From Phaeosaccion multiseriatum (Eukaryota; Ochrophyta, other classes), in NCBI GenBank assembly GCA_965112735.1, contig OZ218960.1, positions 1,426,001-1,490,000 on the forward strand: a stretch of DNA of 64,000 bases. Direction: 5' to 3'. The position numbers and the translations under genes are program-made. Each line of letters starts with the position of its first letter. Position 1 is the first letter of the stretch. Shown one piece after another: positions 1-11,269 of the stretch. The notes under the pieces are model-generated. The model was not told the DNA's origin. It worked only from the letters and a program-made list of their open reading frames with translations, and did no database searches.

Positions 1-111
1 GCAGGTCTTAAGGAAGCTTTACGTAATTGGCATGCTTAATTAATAAGCTTCCCCTAACAGCAAAGAGCTTCTTCCTCTTGACTCACTCGCATCACTGACC
101 TTCTCACTAAG

Positions 112-1144
112 GTGGAGCACTTGGTCACAGAGATGAGCTGCGAGGTGTGCGAGAGGAGGAGACTCAAGACCAAACAGCTCACCATCTGCTCGCTGCCCAG
201 GTGGGTGCCGGGTGTGATTGGGTGGGTGGGGAGGAATTGTGACACATGGGGTTTGTAGGAGCGCGCAAGAGGGAGAGAACGAGAGAGAACAGTTTTCAGG
301 GACTTGGGGGGGAATGGATCATGGCGGTGGCTGGTCCCCCTTTACGCCCCACTGCTTCTTGTTTTTTCTTCTTCTGCCCCCGTCTCTTACCCGCCTTTGT
401 CTCCTCCTGTATTGCCCCTTGCTCCTCCTTCTTCTTCTCGTCCTCCTCCTCCTCGTCCTGCTGCTTCTGCTTCTGCTTCTGCTGATGCTGTATCACCAAC
501 TGCCGCTTCTGCTATTGTGTTTGTTCTGGTGTCCTCTCCTCTTCTCCTTAGCGTGCTCATCATCCACCTGAAACGCTTCGACTCTGTGAACGACTGCAAG
601 CTCGCGGACTTTGTGTCCTTCCCTGCATTGGGCCTCGACATGGGCCGGTACCTCTCCACCTGGGCCAAGGAAGCTCCTCCCCCCTCCTCCTCCTCCTCCT
701 CCTCCCCTCCCTCCTCCTCCCCTCCCTCCTCCTCCTCCTCCTCCTCCTCCTCCTCCGCCCCGTCTCCCTCCACCTCCCCTTGCCCCTCCTCCACCGCCAC
801 CAACGCCAACACCACCACCACCAGCACCACCACCACCACCACCACCAGCACCACCAGCACCACCACCAGCAACAGCAGCACCGCCATCCACCCCAACACC
901 TGTGAGGAGAGTGTCGCCGCTGCTCCTTCTACGGACAGGGGTGGTGCCAGTGGTGCCGGCTGTGCGGTAGGGGGTGGGGGAGGAGGGGACGGAGGGGGAG
1001 GCACCGCACAACCGCCTTCTTTTCCAAGTGGCGGTGGTGGTGGTGGTGGTGGTGGTGGTGGTAGTGAGGTTGGGCTTGGCGCCCCCCCCCCCAAGCTTCC
1101 TTACGACCTCTTTGCTGTGGTCAATCATCAGGGCTCGCTCTCGC

Positions 1145-1212
<68 letters not shown>

Positions 1213-1580
1213 GTGCGTGTGTGCGTGCTTACGGTGCGAATGCGCAAGGTGGATGGATGGAAACGGTCGGTGGTGGGGAGAAAGCAATGCCCCTCTTCTC
1301 TCCTCTCATCCCCTCTCCTCCTGCCCATGATGTCATAAGTACATAATAGAATTGTTACCTCTACCCTCCCCCCCTCCCCTAGGGGCACTACACCGCCTTC
1401 ATCAAGGAGGCAGGGCTGTGGTTCAGGGCTGACGACGAAGCCGTGTATGAGGTATCGGAGGAGCAGGTGCTTCGATCAGAGGCCTACCTCCTCTTCTACA
1501 GCAGGAGGGGTGGCGGCACCCAAGGGGCGGTGAAGGCAGCGGCGGCGGCAGCAGCCGTCGCGTCGTCTTCGTCATGGTAG
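112..1580 (+). CDS. Ubiquitin carboxyl-terminal hydrolase (USP family), 3' part
   Basis: Cysteine-type deubiquitinase, C-terminal half of the catalytic domain; the 5' exons with the catalytic Cys lie left of the window. Exons: 112-200, 552-1146, 1383-1580. The first encodes a C-x-x-C zinc-binding box (MSCEVCERRRLKTKQL), as in USP3/USP22/Ubp8 relatives. The second starts with the USP hallmark VLIIHLKRF and ends YDLFAVVNHQG. The third begins GHYTAFIK, which supplies the catalytic His, then WFRADD and AYLLFYSR, and stops at TAG 1578-1580. Reading phases agree at both junctions. About 140 residues of Ser/Pro/Thr/Gly-rich low-complexity sequence are inserted inside the catalytic domain between YLSTWAKE and KLPYDLF; some of this could be an unrecognised intron. 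The last intron opens directly into a (GT)n tract. Confidence 0.88.
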
Positions 1581-2094
1581 TTGTCGTTGTTCCCCCAGGG
1601 CGCGGGGGACGCGGAGGCACTCTAAACAGGGCTCTGACAGTGCCGTGACAGTGCTCTGAGGTCGGGGGGATCGTCGTTGTAACCAGCATGGCAAAGGTTT
1701 CTTCCCCACCATGCTCGGTTGCTAAGAAGCTTGTACAATAATACAATCCTTATTTATTGTTGTCGTGGTTAATCATGCTGGAAGAATCCCTTTTATCATG
1801 ACTTAATAGGAATCACCTGTTGAGGGGCGTCCTTCCCATTGACCCTCCACCTTGTACATGGGCTCTTATGTCTGACGCACGCACACACACACACACACAC
1901 ACACACGCCGCCCCTCCCCCTCAGAGGCACGAGGGGAAGGCAGTGGAAGGAGAAGCCCCCCTCTGACGCTCTAAGGAGTGGAATGAGTGTGCCTGTCTGT
2001 CCCTCTGACCTGTTTTAGGAGCGGAACGAGTGCCCCTCTGAGACCCTCTTAGGAGCGCACAAAGTGTCCCCTGCTCTGACCTCTGACACTCTCC
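1581..2094. other. Intergenic, 3' ends of convergent genes
   Basis: No gene was seen between the ubiquitin protease (+) and the CEP19-like gene (-). It contains a short (CA)n tract near 1878-1905 and, at 1799-1818, a 20-bp sequence found again exactly at 12202-12221. Confidence 0.7.
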
Positions 2095-5076
2095 TCAGAA
2101 GTAGTCTTCGTCTTCATCCTTGTCCTTGTCGCTCCCCTCGTCGAAACTGAAGTCCTCCTCCTCCACCTCCTCCTCCTCGATGTCTTCCTCCATGGAGTAT
2201 TCGTCTGGACGTGTGTGCATGCATGGGCGCGCGCGTGTGTGTGTGTGTGTGTGGAGAGGAAGGTGAGTGTGGGCGAAAGAAGAGAAGATACACCGACCGA
2301 CCAACCAACCAACCAACCCTCCTTCTCTCTTTCCCCTCCTCCACCGGAAGCTCTTACCTTCGTCGTCATCATCAAAGCCAAGGTCCCTCGCCGCAGCAGC
2401 CTCCTTCTCCTTCTCCTCCTTCTCTTTGTCGGCCTCCGTCGCCTCTGTCTCTGCCTTGTAGACCGCTGAGTCCTCTCGCCCGGCCTCCTCCTCCTCCTGC
2501 CCCTGATTCTGCCTGGGGCTTTCGATGCACTCCCAGTCGTCCTTCCCGTGTCCCTCCTGCTCCTCCTCTTCCTCCCCCTCCTCGTCCTCATCCTCCTGCG
2601 GACGAGGTGTGGAAGTAACATCAGACAAGGGAGATGTCCTGCCTCCCCCTCCTCCCATTCCCATCCGCAGAGAAGGAAGCTCTCCAAGCAAACTTCTGCA
2701 CCAATTGCACGAGAGCAACGCAAGAAGAGGAGACAGAAGTAGCAGGTCAGTCAGTCAGTCAGTCAGTCAACCAGCCAGCCAGACAGTGAGGCCGTCAAAC
2801 CTTCAGTCGGTCGGTCAGTCATTCAGTCATTCAGTCACTCAGTCACTCAGTCAGTCCGTCTCTCCATCACGTCCATCATTCAGTCCGGTTGTCAGCAGCC
2901 AGACAGCCAGTACTCAGTTAGTCAGTCAGTCAATCAATCAATCAGTCAGTCAGTCAGTCAGACGGTCACTGGCAGTGAAAGGGCATCAGGATATTAAAGT
3001 GGCAGAGCACGAGGTGGGTGCGATATAACTCACCCTCCTCCTCTTGGCGCTGCCGAGGAGAGCGGCGGGAGAGGTGGCAAGCCGCCCGCCCTTTCATTGC
3101 CCCCTCCCTCCCCTCCTCCTCCTCCTGCTCCTCCTCCTCCTCCTCCTCCTCCCTCTTGACCTTCGTGCCCCTCCCCCCCGTCACCGAGGAGGGCGTCCAT
3201 ATCCGCGTCGTCGTAGCTCCCGTCGAAGCTGTCCTCGTCCCTCTCTCGCTCCTGCTCGTCCTCCTTCTCATCTTCCTCCTCCTCCCCTGCCTCTGCCTCC
3301 TCTCCTCCTCCTCCGTCTCTCAACTGTCCATTATCTACTATCATCAACTTCTCCAGCTCATCATTCTCGTCCGCGTCCTCGTTCTTTTGCTGGGTCTCTT
3401 GTTCCTCCATCAGCTCCTCTGCAGGCAGCTCTGAAGAGTCTTCTTCCTCTGCCACTTCGACGTCCGAGTCATCGCCATCAGAGTCGAATCCGCGGCTGTT
3501 CTCATTCGGCTCTGGTCGCCCCTCAGTGGCTGCAGCAGAATTATCCTTCCCTCCCTCCTCTCCTTGCTCTGCCTCCTTGTTCTTGTGGTCTTGCTCTGCT
3601 TGAGCTTCGGCTGCTGCCCGCTCGTCCTCCTTCATGTCCTCCACCTCCACCACCTCCTCCACCTCCTCCTCCACCTCCTCCTCCACCTCCTCGCCATCCT
3701 CCTCCTCTTCCTCCTCTTCCTCCTCCTCCTCCTGGTCCCGCAATCTCTGCTTCTCCTTCGCTGCCTCTTCCTTCTCTAATGCGGCAGCAGCGGCCGCAAT
3801 CATGACCAATCGCTCCTCCTCCTCCAACACCTCTTGAAGCTGCCGCTCTCGCTCCTCCTCTTCCTCCTTCTCCTCCTGCCGCAATCTCTGCCTCTCCTTC
3901 GCTGCCTCTTCCTCCTCTAATGCGGCAGCAGCTGCCGCCGCCGCGGCCAATCGCTCCTCCTCCTCTAACACTTCTTGAAGCTGCCGCTCTCGCTCCTCCT
4001 CTTCCTCCCGTTGCTCTGCCAGTCGCTTCTCTCTCTCTTGTGCTGCCTCCTGCTCTTGCTGCATCCTCTCCTCCTCCGCCGCTCTCTCCCTCTCCTCCTC
4101 TTCCGCCTCTTGCTGCCTCCTTTCCTTCTCTTCTGCCTCTTGCATCGCCACTCTCTCCCTTTCCGCTTCTTCTTCCTCCTGCTGCTGTTTGAGAGCTGCA
4201 GCTTCTTGAGCTAGCTTCTCTTCCCTCTCTTCCTCCTCCTGCGCCCTCTGAATCTCATCTTGGTCCTGTTCCCCCCCCCTGCCGTCCTTCAGCTCAAACT
4301 CATCCTCCTCGCTGCCTTCATAACTGTCCTCTCCATCGGGGTCATCCTCTTGCTGCCCTTCCCGCCTCTCGTTATTGTCCTGGTGCTCCTGCGAGAACCC
4401 CCCAAGTGAGGTGCTTTGCTCTAACAGCATACCCACCAATCGCTTCACTTGCTTGTAGGACACCTGAGTACAGTACCGTACAACAAAACGTTATACAGTC
4501 CGACCAACAAGGAAGGTGAGCAAAATGAGGGGACAAAGGTACCAGAGCTGAGTCCGGTCCGGCAGAGAGTGTTGGCAGATCAGATTGATACGCTAAAAAG
4601 AAGCACTCAGGATACACGCCCATCGCATCAAAATACTCCTACCGTAGACCAGCAGCACGTAACCTCACCACGTTAGGGTCAATGAAGTCCCCGTGCTTCT
4701 CCTCCAGGGCCAACATGACCTCGTCCACGCTGACGGCTGCTGAGGAGGAGGCGGGCGGCCGCTCTTCCTGCTGCTGTCGGAGGAGCTTGGGGATGCCCAA
4801 ATCATCCATGTTCATCTCGAGCACCTCCAGATCTCCTGTGAAATAAGAATGAGTTGAAAGAGGGGAGGAGTCGAGGTTATACCTGGCTCTCGCCAAAGCC
4901 ACGGCTGTTTCTTCCCTTCCCTCGATGCGTGAGAATATCTCTGTTCCCCCAACCTTCCCTCGATGCTCCAACTTACCGTCCTGGCCCCTCTTGTACTCCA
5001 TGGCAATCATGGGAGAAGGAGAGTACTTCAAGCCGAAGCGCGTGGGCATGACTGCGTCCCCTACTGTTCCCTCCAT
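2095..5076 (-). CDS. CEP19-like centriolar protein with long acidic coiled-coil tail
   Basis: Exons from the 5' end: 5076-4977, 4835-4669, 4463-3034, 2638-2358, 2204-2095; all phases close, giving about 695 residues. The N-terminus (PTRFGLKYSPSPMIAMEYK) matches the start of the CEP19 family, and EEKHGDFIDPNVVSYKQVKRL across the exon 2/3 junction aligns with the CEP19 segment HKSYLEQVSLRQLEKL. Known CEP19 acts at centrioles and basal bodies and helps start ciliogenesis; here that role is inferred. The remaining ~600 residues are Glu/Gln/Arg-rich heptad-like coiled coil with a duplicated block (ERQLQEVLEEEERL twice) and an acidic C-terminus ending DEDYF. Vertebrate CEP19 is only about 165 residues, so the tail is lineage-specific or a fusion. 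The exon 2 donor was chosen as GTGAGG at 4668 because only that keeps phase. Confidence 0.72.
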
Positions 5077-5301
5077 CTTGTCTCTCTCTGATTAGTCCAA
5101 AGCAAGCTGAAAGGGAGCTTGGCGGTTTCGAATGTGTAACGGCAAAAAAGCTCATTCACCAGTGCTATCACAATACCAAACAAGGCCAAAAAAGGGGAGG
5201 GTTGTAGAGAAGGAGTAGCCAGAGGCATTGGAGCAAGAGCGGGAGAGAGATGGTCGTGGGGAAGAAGTAGAGAAATAATAGTAAGGGAGGTGAAGGGAGG
5301 G
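5077..5301. promoter_or_regulatory. Divergent promoter region, CEP19-like / sulfatase
   Basis: The 225 bp between two divergent start codons must hold both 5' UTRs and promoters. No TATA box or other recognised element was seen. Confidence 0.45.
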
Positions 5302-8300
5302 ATGAAGAGAGGATATGCGAGACGGCGAGGTGACAGGGTGAGGAGGGTGCGGGTTGGGGCTGTGGCGGCGGCGTGTGCCTGCGGCGTGGTGACTCTGCTC
5401 GGGGATTTGATTCCAGTGAGCAGCAATAGCGTGGGCGAGGCAGCAGCGACAGCGGCGGCGGCTCGCAAGGTGTGGGGTAGCAGAGCCGGCACGAACAAGA
5501 AGAACAAAAGGGCACGGACGCCTGCGCAGGCCCCGGCCCAGCCCAATATTCTGCTCGTCGTGATTGACGATGCGGGATGGGGAGATGTGGGCTTTACTGG
5601 GGGGGAAGCGGGACAGACGGACGGAAACGCCAAGCTGATCACGCCGAACCTGAACAAGATGGCGGAAGAGGGGGTGATACTGTCCTCCTTCTACGTCAGC
5701 CCCACGTGCACTCCGACTCGTACGCAGCTCATGACGGGCAGGTACAACTATAAGACGGGCATGCAAGACACCGTGCTGCACAGCACAGAGCCCCGAGGGG
5801 TGCCGCTCAGCGAGAAATTCTTATCCACCAAGCTGAAGACCTTGGGCTACCGGACTGCTCAGATTGGCAAGTGGCACCTGGGCATGCACATGCCTCAGTA
5901 CACCCCACAGGAGAGGGGCTTTGACCAGAGCTACGGCATCCTCACAGGGGGAGGTGGCCACTTCTCCCACGTGAGTGTGAGTCAGTCCTTCAGCGCCCGC
6001 GACAATTCAGACTCGTCGATCGTGTACACGGGTAATAATTTGCTTGAGAACGGGGTATTGTCGAGCGATGCCTTGGAAAAGACCCGCCACACCACCGACC
6101 TGTACGCGGAGAAGACCATCACCTACCTGGACGCCTTTTACCATAGTACGAAGCCGAACGAGCAGCAGGAGGTGGAGGAGGAGGAGGAGGAGGAGGAGGA
6201 GGAGGAGGAAGACGGGGCGCCTTGGTTCACCTACTTGGCCTTCCAGGCGGTGCACGATCCCATCGAGACGAGCGAGGAGTGGTACGCAGACAATGAGTGC
6301 GTCAACTTCGCTTCGGGGCCTCTGGACGATGGCGACGCTGTGCCAGGAGTGGCCTACGACCAGAGACAGATTCTCTGTGGCATGATGCTTCAGGTGAGCG
6401 TGCGTGTGTGTGTGTGTGTATGTGTGTGTGTGTGTGTGCGAGAGAGAGAGAGAGCAGGAGAGAGGCTGGGGAGAGAGAGGAGAGGGGGTGGGAGGAAGGG
6501 AGCACAGGAGCCTGCCAAATCCTTACTTTCCATGCTTCGTTCTTCGAGTCTCTTTGGGACGTCAACTAAGCAAACAAAGACGAGTGCTGTCACCTCCCTC
6601 TGTTGCCCGCTCCCCTCTCTCTCCTTTTGGTTTCGGCCGTCATGCCATGATGATGCGTGCGGTGTACTTGTTTCGTGTGCGCTTTCGTTGGGGAATGTTA
6701 ACATAGTTAAACCACCCCCACCTCCTCCCTCGCCCCGCCACACACACACGCACGCACGCACGCACACACAGCTGGACACTGCCATGGGCAACATCCGTAG
6801 GCGTCTTGAGGAGCAAGGAGAGTGGGAAAAGACCGTCGTCATGTTTCTGTCGGACAACGGCGGCATTGGCGCACACGGCAGTCTCAACATACCCTTTCGG
6901 GGAGAGAAGGGACAGTACTGGGAGGGCGGAGTGCGTGTACCGGCGTTTGTGGGCGGTGGCTACACGTCGGAGACCCTCCGTGCCAACCAAGTCAACCCTC
7001 ACATAGACGCCAACATGGCACATGTGACTGATGTACACGCCACCTTGCTCGAGCTGGCTGGATGGGGGCATACGGGCCAGACGGAGGGGGCAGAAGGAGA
7101 AGCAGGGGCAGGGGCAGGGGGAGAGGTGTCTATGGCAATTGATGGCGTTGACCAGTGGGCGTCGTGGACGTACTCCAAACAAGCCGTCAGGAGCAAGATG
7201 GTGATTAATCTCAACAGCGAGTACTTTGCGAGCAGGTGAGAAGGGCACCGGGAGGACGGGGGAGGGAGGGAGGGGGGCGGGGTCAGAGAGAGAGAGAGAG
7301 TGTGTGTGTGTGTCTTGAGTGTTGTCACACTAAGGTAGTAGAGTTCAGCGAAGGGCGGACATGACTGCGGCGCTTGGGTATGCACGTCTTCCTTTGATGT
7401 TGGGTTTTTTCTCCCCCCCCCCCCCTCTGGTTCCTCCCCGACGTGCCCCTAAACTCTCTCCTTCTCCCTCCTCTCGGGATGTAGCGCTGAACCCTTTTAC
7501 CTCTCGCGTCGCACGTCTGTTCCATCTCTAAACACTTTCTCCCTCCCTCCCTCTCTACCCCCTCCCTATCTACCTACCTGCCTCCCTCCCTACCTGCCTG
7601 CCTCCCTACCTTCCTTCCCCTCTTCCTACCTACCTTACCTACCTACCTACCTGCCTACCTGCCTACCTCAGTTCTGCGGTCCGCATCCACAACTTTAAGC
7701 TTATTGTCAATCCGGACCCCATGGAGTCCGAAGTCTACAGCAAGGTCAAGAAACACCTCATCGATATGGACTACCAACTCGACGCAGAAACACTCGCATC
7801 GACCACAGCCACCGTGCTCAGCAAGCTTGGACTCACAATCAAGCCAAGCTCCTATGTTCTCATCGACCTTAACGCGAACCCGTTCGAGAGGACGGACGAG
7901 GTGTGTGTGGACGAGGGGCGCCCGGAGGAGGAGTGCTCCAACTTGTTTAGAAACCCTCGCTTTGCCTCTCAGCAAGCGGCGCTCCTCCAATTCATCCAAG
8001 AGGAGACGGAGCGTATGCAAGAGCCGACTTTTGCATGGGCGGACGACGGGCCCCTCGCCAATCCAGGGCTGTTTAGCAACGTGTGGCTGCCCTGGAGAGA
8101 TGTGGAGGGTTTCCCTTTGGCCTTGTACGGAGGGCGTTATAGCGTGAACACTGGTGCCTCCAGCAGCTCCACCACTGACGCAGATATATCGGGCGAAGCA
8201 GCGCTTCTCGCGGCCAGTAAGAAGGACCGCAGCAGCAATAGCATACGAATGGCGTCCGCGTCTGCTGGTGGTGCTGCTGCAGAAAGAGGAGGAGGAGCCG

Positions 8301-8434
8301 CGGGTGATCCGTGGACCGTGAGCACGCCCCTTTTGGCAGCGATGGCCTCTGCTAGCACCGTGTTTGCAGGAGTGGTGGCGGTGGTTTCCTTCAAGATGGG
8401 CCGGCGCTCGGGGTATGAGTCCATCATGCTTTAG
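5302..8434 (+). CDS. Sulfatase (arylsulfatase-type), membrane anchored
   Basis: Hydrolyses sulfate esters in the secretory pathway or at the cell surface. Exons 5302-6393, 6772-7235, 7672-8434; phases fit and give 772 residues. ATG 5302 is the first in-frame ATG and is followed by basic residues and a hydrophobic stretch (VGAVAAACACGVVTLL), a likely signal peptide or anchor. Family marks in order: metal-binding DDAGWGDVG, the formylglycine site CTPTR inside SPTCTPTRTQLMTGRY, IGKWHLG, FLSDNGG, and the Lys of FRGEKGQYWEGG. A Glu run sits before APWFTYLAFQAVHDP. The C-terminus carries a hydrophobic helix (AAMASASTVFAGVVAVVSF) then basic residues, suggesting a second membrane anchor. Cys in CxPxR means activation by a formylglycine-generating enzyme would be needed. 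The natural substrate cannot be told. Confidence 0.93.
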
Positions 8435-8469
8435 CTATAAGTACACATTGATCGAAACAATTTTGCTTT

Positions 8470-8494
8470 CTCGAGAGTGAAAGTGACTCTCGAG
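8470..8494 (+). terminator. Stem-loop in sulfatase 3' flank
   Basis: CTCGAGAGT and ACTCTCGAG form a perfect 9-bp stem with a 7-base loop, 36 bases after the stop codon. Its position suggests an RNA structure in the 3' UTR; no function is known. Confidence 0.4.
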
Positions 8495-9059
8495 GAAGAA
8501 CGAAAAAAAATACAGACGTGCTTTTTTTTGTGTGTTTTCCGCGCTAGCCGTTCAATACTCCCAGCGGATGCAGGAGTTAGACCGAGAGCAAGAGCAAAGT
8601 TGATGTAGGGGTCTCAATGATTGAACTCAGCTTGTAGAGGAGGAGAGGCGAAGCGCCCTGCCGCACATCCCATGCCCTCCTCCTTAGTTTTCTGTCACTT
8701 CCAAAATTAAAAAGCTCCCCCCCCCCTCGGGTTTTTCGCGCTAATTTAAGGCTCTCCGGTCTCAAATAATAATTGTTCTCCTTCCCCCCCCCACGGCAAA
8801 GGCTACTATTGTACAGAGACAAGGCCTTCCTCTCTGTACTTTCTTGGTGTTGCCCTCGTGCGGGGGAGAAGAAGGGCGGTGAGCGTCTACGATCTGCTGC
8901 AGCTTGCTCACATGCAGCAGCGGCAGGCGATAGCGCCCGAGGTAATATATGATTTACTTATATTGAGTGTGGGGACCTTGAAACTAAGTGGGGGGTGGTG
9001 GACAGTGACTCAGCATTGCGGCGAGAGGGTTCACGCTCTTCCAGCGAGCTGTTGAATGG

Positions 9060-9176
9060 TCGGCCCCTGACAACGTTCTGAGGCGGATGAGGGCCAAGGC
9101 TGCTCTGCCAAGCCTCGCCAGCGGGCCAGGTTCCAGGTTCTGGCCTGGGTCGCCTCAGAACCTTGTCAGGGGCCGA
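9060..9176. mobile_element. MITE-like inverted-repeat element
   Basis: Ends start TCGGCCCCTGACAA and finish TTGTCAGGGGCCGA. The 26-bp terminal arms pair with one mismatch. The hexamer GAATGG sits directly outside both ends (9054-9059 and 9177-9182), as expected for a target-site duplication. No coding capacity. Part of the end sequence (CTCGGCCCCTGACA) recurs near 33635. Confidence 0.7.
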
Positions 9177-9305
9177 GAATGGAATCCCCGCCGTGCCAAT
9201 CCCCGCCGTGCCCCCACCTGCCCTCTCATCAATTAGCTCTCTCTCTCTCTCCTCATTCTCTTCTGCTGTTGGACGCAAACACACCAGGCGCGGCGACTCT
9301 TTCAG

Positions 9306-10467
9306 GCCCTCGCAAGAAGGGAGAGCTTTTCCACTCTAAGCGTGCTCGTGAGGGAGCTAATCGCTAAACATGGCAGAGCAAGCTTGGAGCAGCCTATAGA
9401 GGAGCAGGGCTTCACCGCAATGATTTTGGGTGCAGCTATGGGACGGCTGTATGTTGTGAACCTTCTGCTGCAGGAAGGAGTCTCGGCCAGTTCGAGTGGG
9501 GGACCCGACGGGGACACGGCACTGCTAGGGGCCATCGCAAGCGGACACATTAAGGTGGTGAAACGGCTGCTGAGGGCGGCCGTCGCTGTCGACCAAGCCG
9601 ACCTTGAGAACTGGACGCCTTTGATGTGTGCTTCCGAGAGGGGCTACGTCAATATTATGGAGCAGCTTCTCTCTGCTGCACGCAAGTGTCGACGCAGTTA
9701 GTACCAGGGGTGCTACCGCGCTTCACATCGCTGCTCAGAATGGTCACCACGGGTGTGTGCGGATGCTGATCCGTGCGAGGGCGAACATCAACGTAGCGGA
9801 CGAGTGTCTATGCACGCCGCTCTTTTTGGCGTCTCGGAATGGGCACACCTCCATTGTGGACCAGCTCCTTTCCGCCCGAGCCGATGTGAACAAATGCGAC
9901 CATCTCGGACGCACTCCACTTCTTCTGTCGTCTGGCAATGGGCTTCTGGGCGTGGTCCAGCAGCTCATCCAAGCCCGTGCTACCATAGACAAGGCCGACT
10001 ACAGTGGCGTGACTCCGCTGTGGGCAGCCTCGCGAGGAGGGTACGGCTCGGTTGTACAGCGACTTCTCGATGCGCATGCCAACGTGGAGGCCAGGGGCAG
10101 GAGGGGCTTCACTCCTCTTATGGCAGCCGCTCAGCACGGTCACTTGACTGTTTTGGAGAGGCTCCTATCTGCAGGAGCAGACGTAGCGGCGTTTAGCTCC
10201 AGTGGTTTCACTCCTCTGCTCCTTGCCTCAGAAGAAGGCCACAAGGTCGTGGTCGAGCGCCTTCGCGCCGCGGGAGCAAAGGTAGACAGGGGCACCACAG
10301 TGGCGCAGCACCTCTTGGCTTTGCTGCGCAGAAGAGGGTCGCGGCCGTCGTCGCCCGTCTCCTCTGTGCGGGACCCGCGACCGATGCCGCGAGCTAAGCT
10401 GAAGTACAATGCCAGGCACGGCACTGTGTTGCAGCTCCTCGTGGCCGATGCCCCCGAGATCCGGTAG
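9306..10467 (+). CDS. Ankyrin-repeat protein with apparent +1 frameshift
   Basis: About nine consecutive ankyrin repeats of 33 residues (for example GFTPLMAAAQHGHLTVLERLLSAGADV, written here as GFTPLMAAAQHGH then VLERLLSAGADV). The reading frame breaks near 9676-9682: repeat 3 runs in one frame to EQLLSA and resumes in the next as HASVDAV, so one extra base interrupts an otherwise continuous solenoid. This may be a sequencing error or an early pseudogene. The 5' end is uncertain: TTTCAG at 9300-9305 could be an acceptor, and the first in-frame ATG is at about 9420. The C-terminus (LQLLVADAPEIR) matches the longer end of the second ankyrin locus at 11.3-11.7 kb, where the same point reads CAG instead of TAG. 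A scaffolding role only can be inferred. Confidence 0.6.
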
Positions 10468-11269
10468 TGACTCAGAGAAGCGGTATCGGTCGCCTTCTTC
10501 GCTCTCTCGAAGCGTGTGCTGGACAGAAGCGAAGGGCCGACCCGGTGTCTCAGCAAGGAGAGGAGGAAGAGGCACCGCTGAAGTTGTCTCAGCAAGGAGA
10601 GGAGGTAGTGAAGTAGTGAAGTTGCCCTCTGGCCTATAGTGCGAGACAGAATAAAAGAGCTCAAAAAGAGCGCCATTCCTATGAAAACGATAATTATGCA
10701 AATAAGCATCCCATGCGAGGGAGCCCGTAAAAGAGACGAGGCGACAGAGGGGAAGAGAGGCGCCGCCCACGGCCGCTCCAACGTACTGGAAGGGTGTCCG
10801 GCCAGAGAGCGAGCGGTATGCATGATGCATGCGGTCACGTGTTGTTTCGTATACGACATAGAGTGCGTACTTGTAGTGGTTGGCGTTGGAAACAGCAAGA
10901 CTTGAGTTTGAAGGGTTGGGAGTGCAGGTGAGTGGGCCACACAACGATTCGGCACAGCGACGAGAGGAGAGGCGAACAAGGAGCAAAGGGCCCTGAGAAT
11001 CGCGCACAGTAGCCGCATATGGACTTTAGGCCTTACCCTGGGTGGGGGCGTCTTTAGAGCGATAGGCACTCCCGAGCCTTTCTCTGTTTGCCCGCTCCCT
11101 CCTCGTCGAAAAGCCCTACCCTTAGCAATATCCTCTCACACCTTGGTAAAAGTAACGCTGAACCCCCCCCCCTCGCCCCCACTACCCTAGCTTGCGTTTC
11201 TCTCTGTGTTGCCGCACTGCCCGTCTAACACATTGGAGGAGGGTGCATTGGGTGATAAGGTCTGAGGTC
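10468..11269. other. Spacer between ankyrin loci
   Basis: No supported gene. A long antisense open frame across 10140-11069 is a by-product of the ankyrin coding sequence. Confidence 0.5.

Larger units (their letters stand above)
8435..9305. other. Intergenic with hairpin and MITE-like element
   Basis: No supported gene. It holds a perfect 9-bp hairpin just after the sulfatase stop (8470-8494), T-rich and C-rich runs, and a 117-bp inverted-repeat element at 9060-9176. Confidence 0.6.

Noticed and set aside
5152-5781. Minus-strand frames over the sulfatase 5' end
   Set aside because: They overlap the sulfatase signal peptide and metal-binding exon, whose motifs are unambiguous.
10140-11069. 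309-codon minus-strand open frame
   Set aside because: It lies antisense to the ankyrin gene and continues into unremarkable DNA; composition and lack of motifs suggest a shadow.
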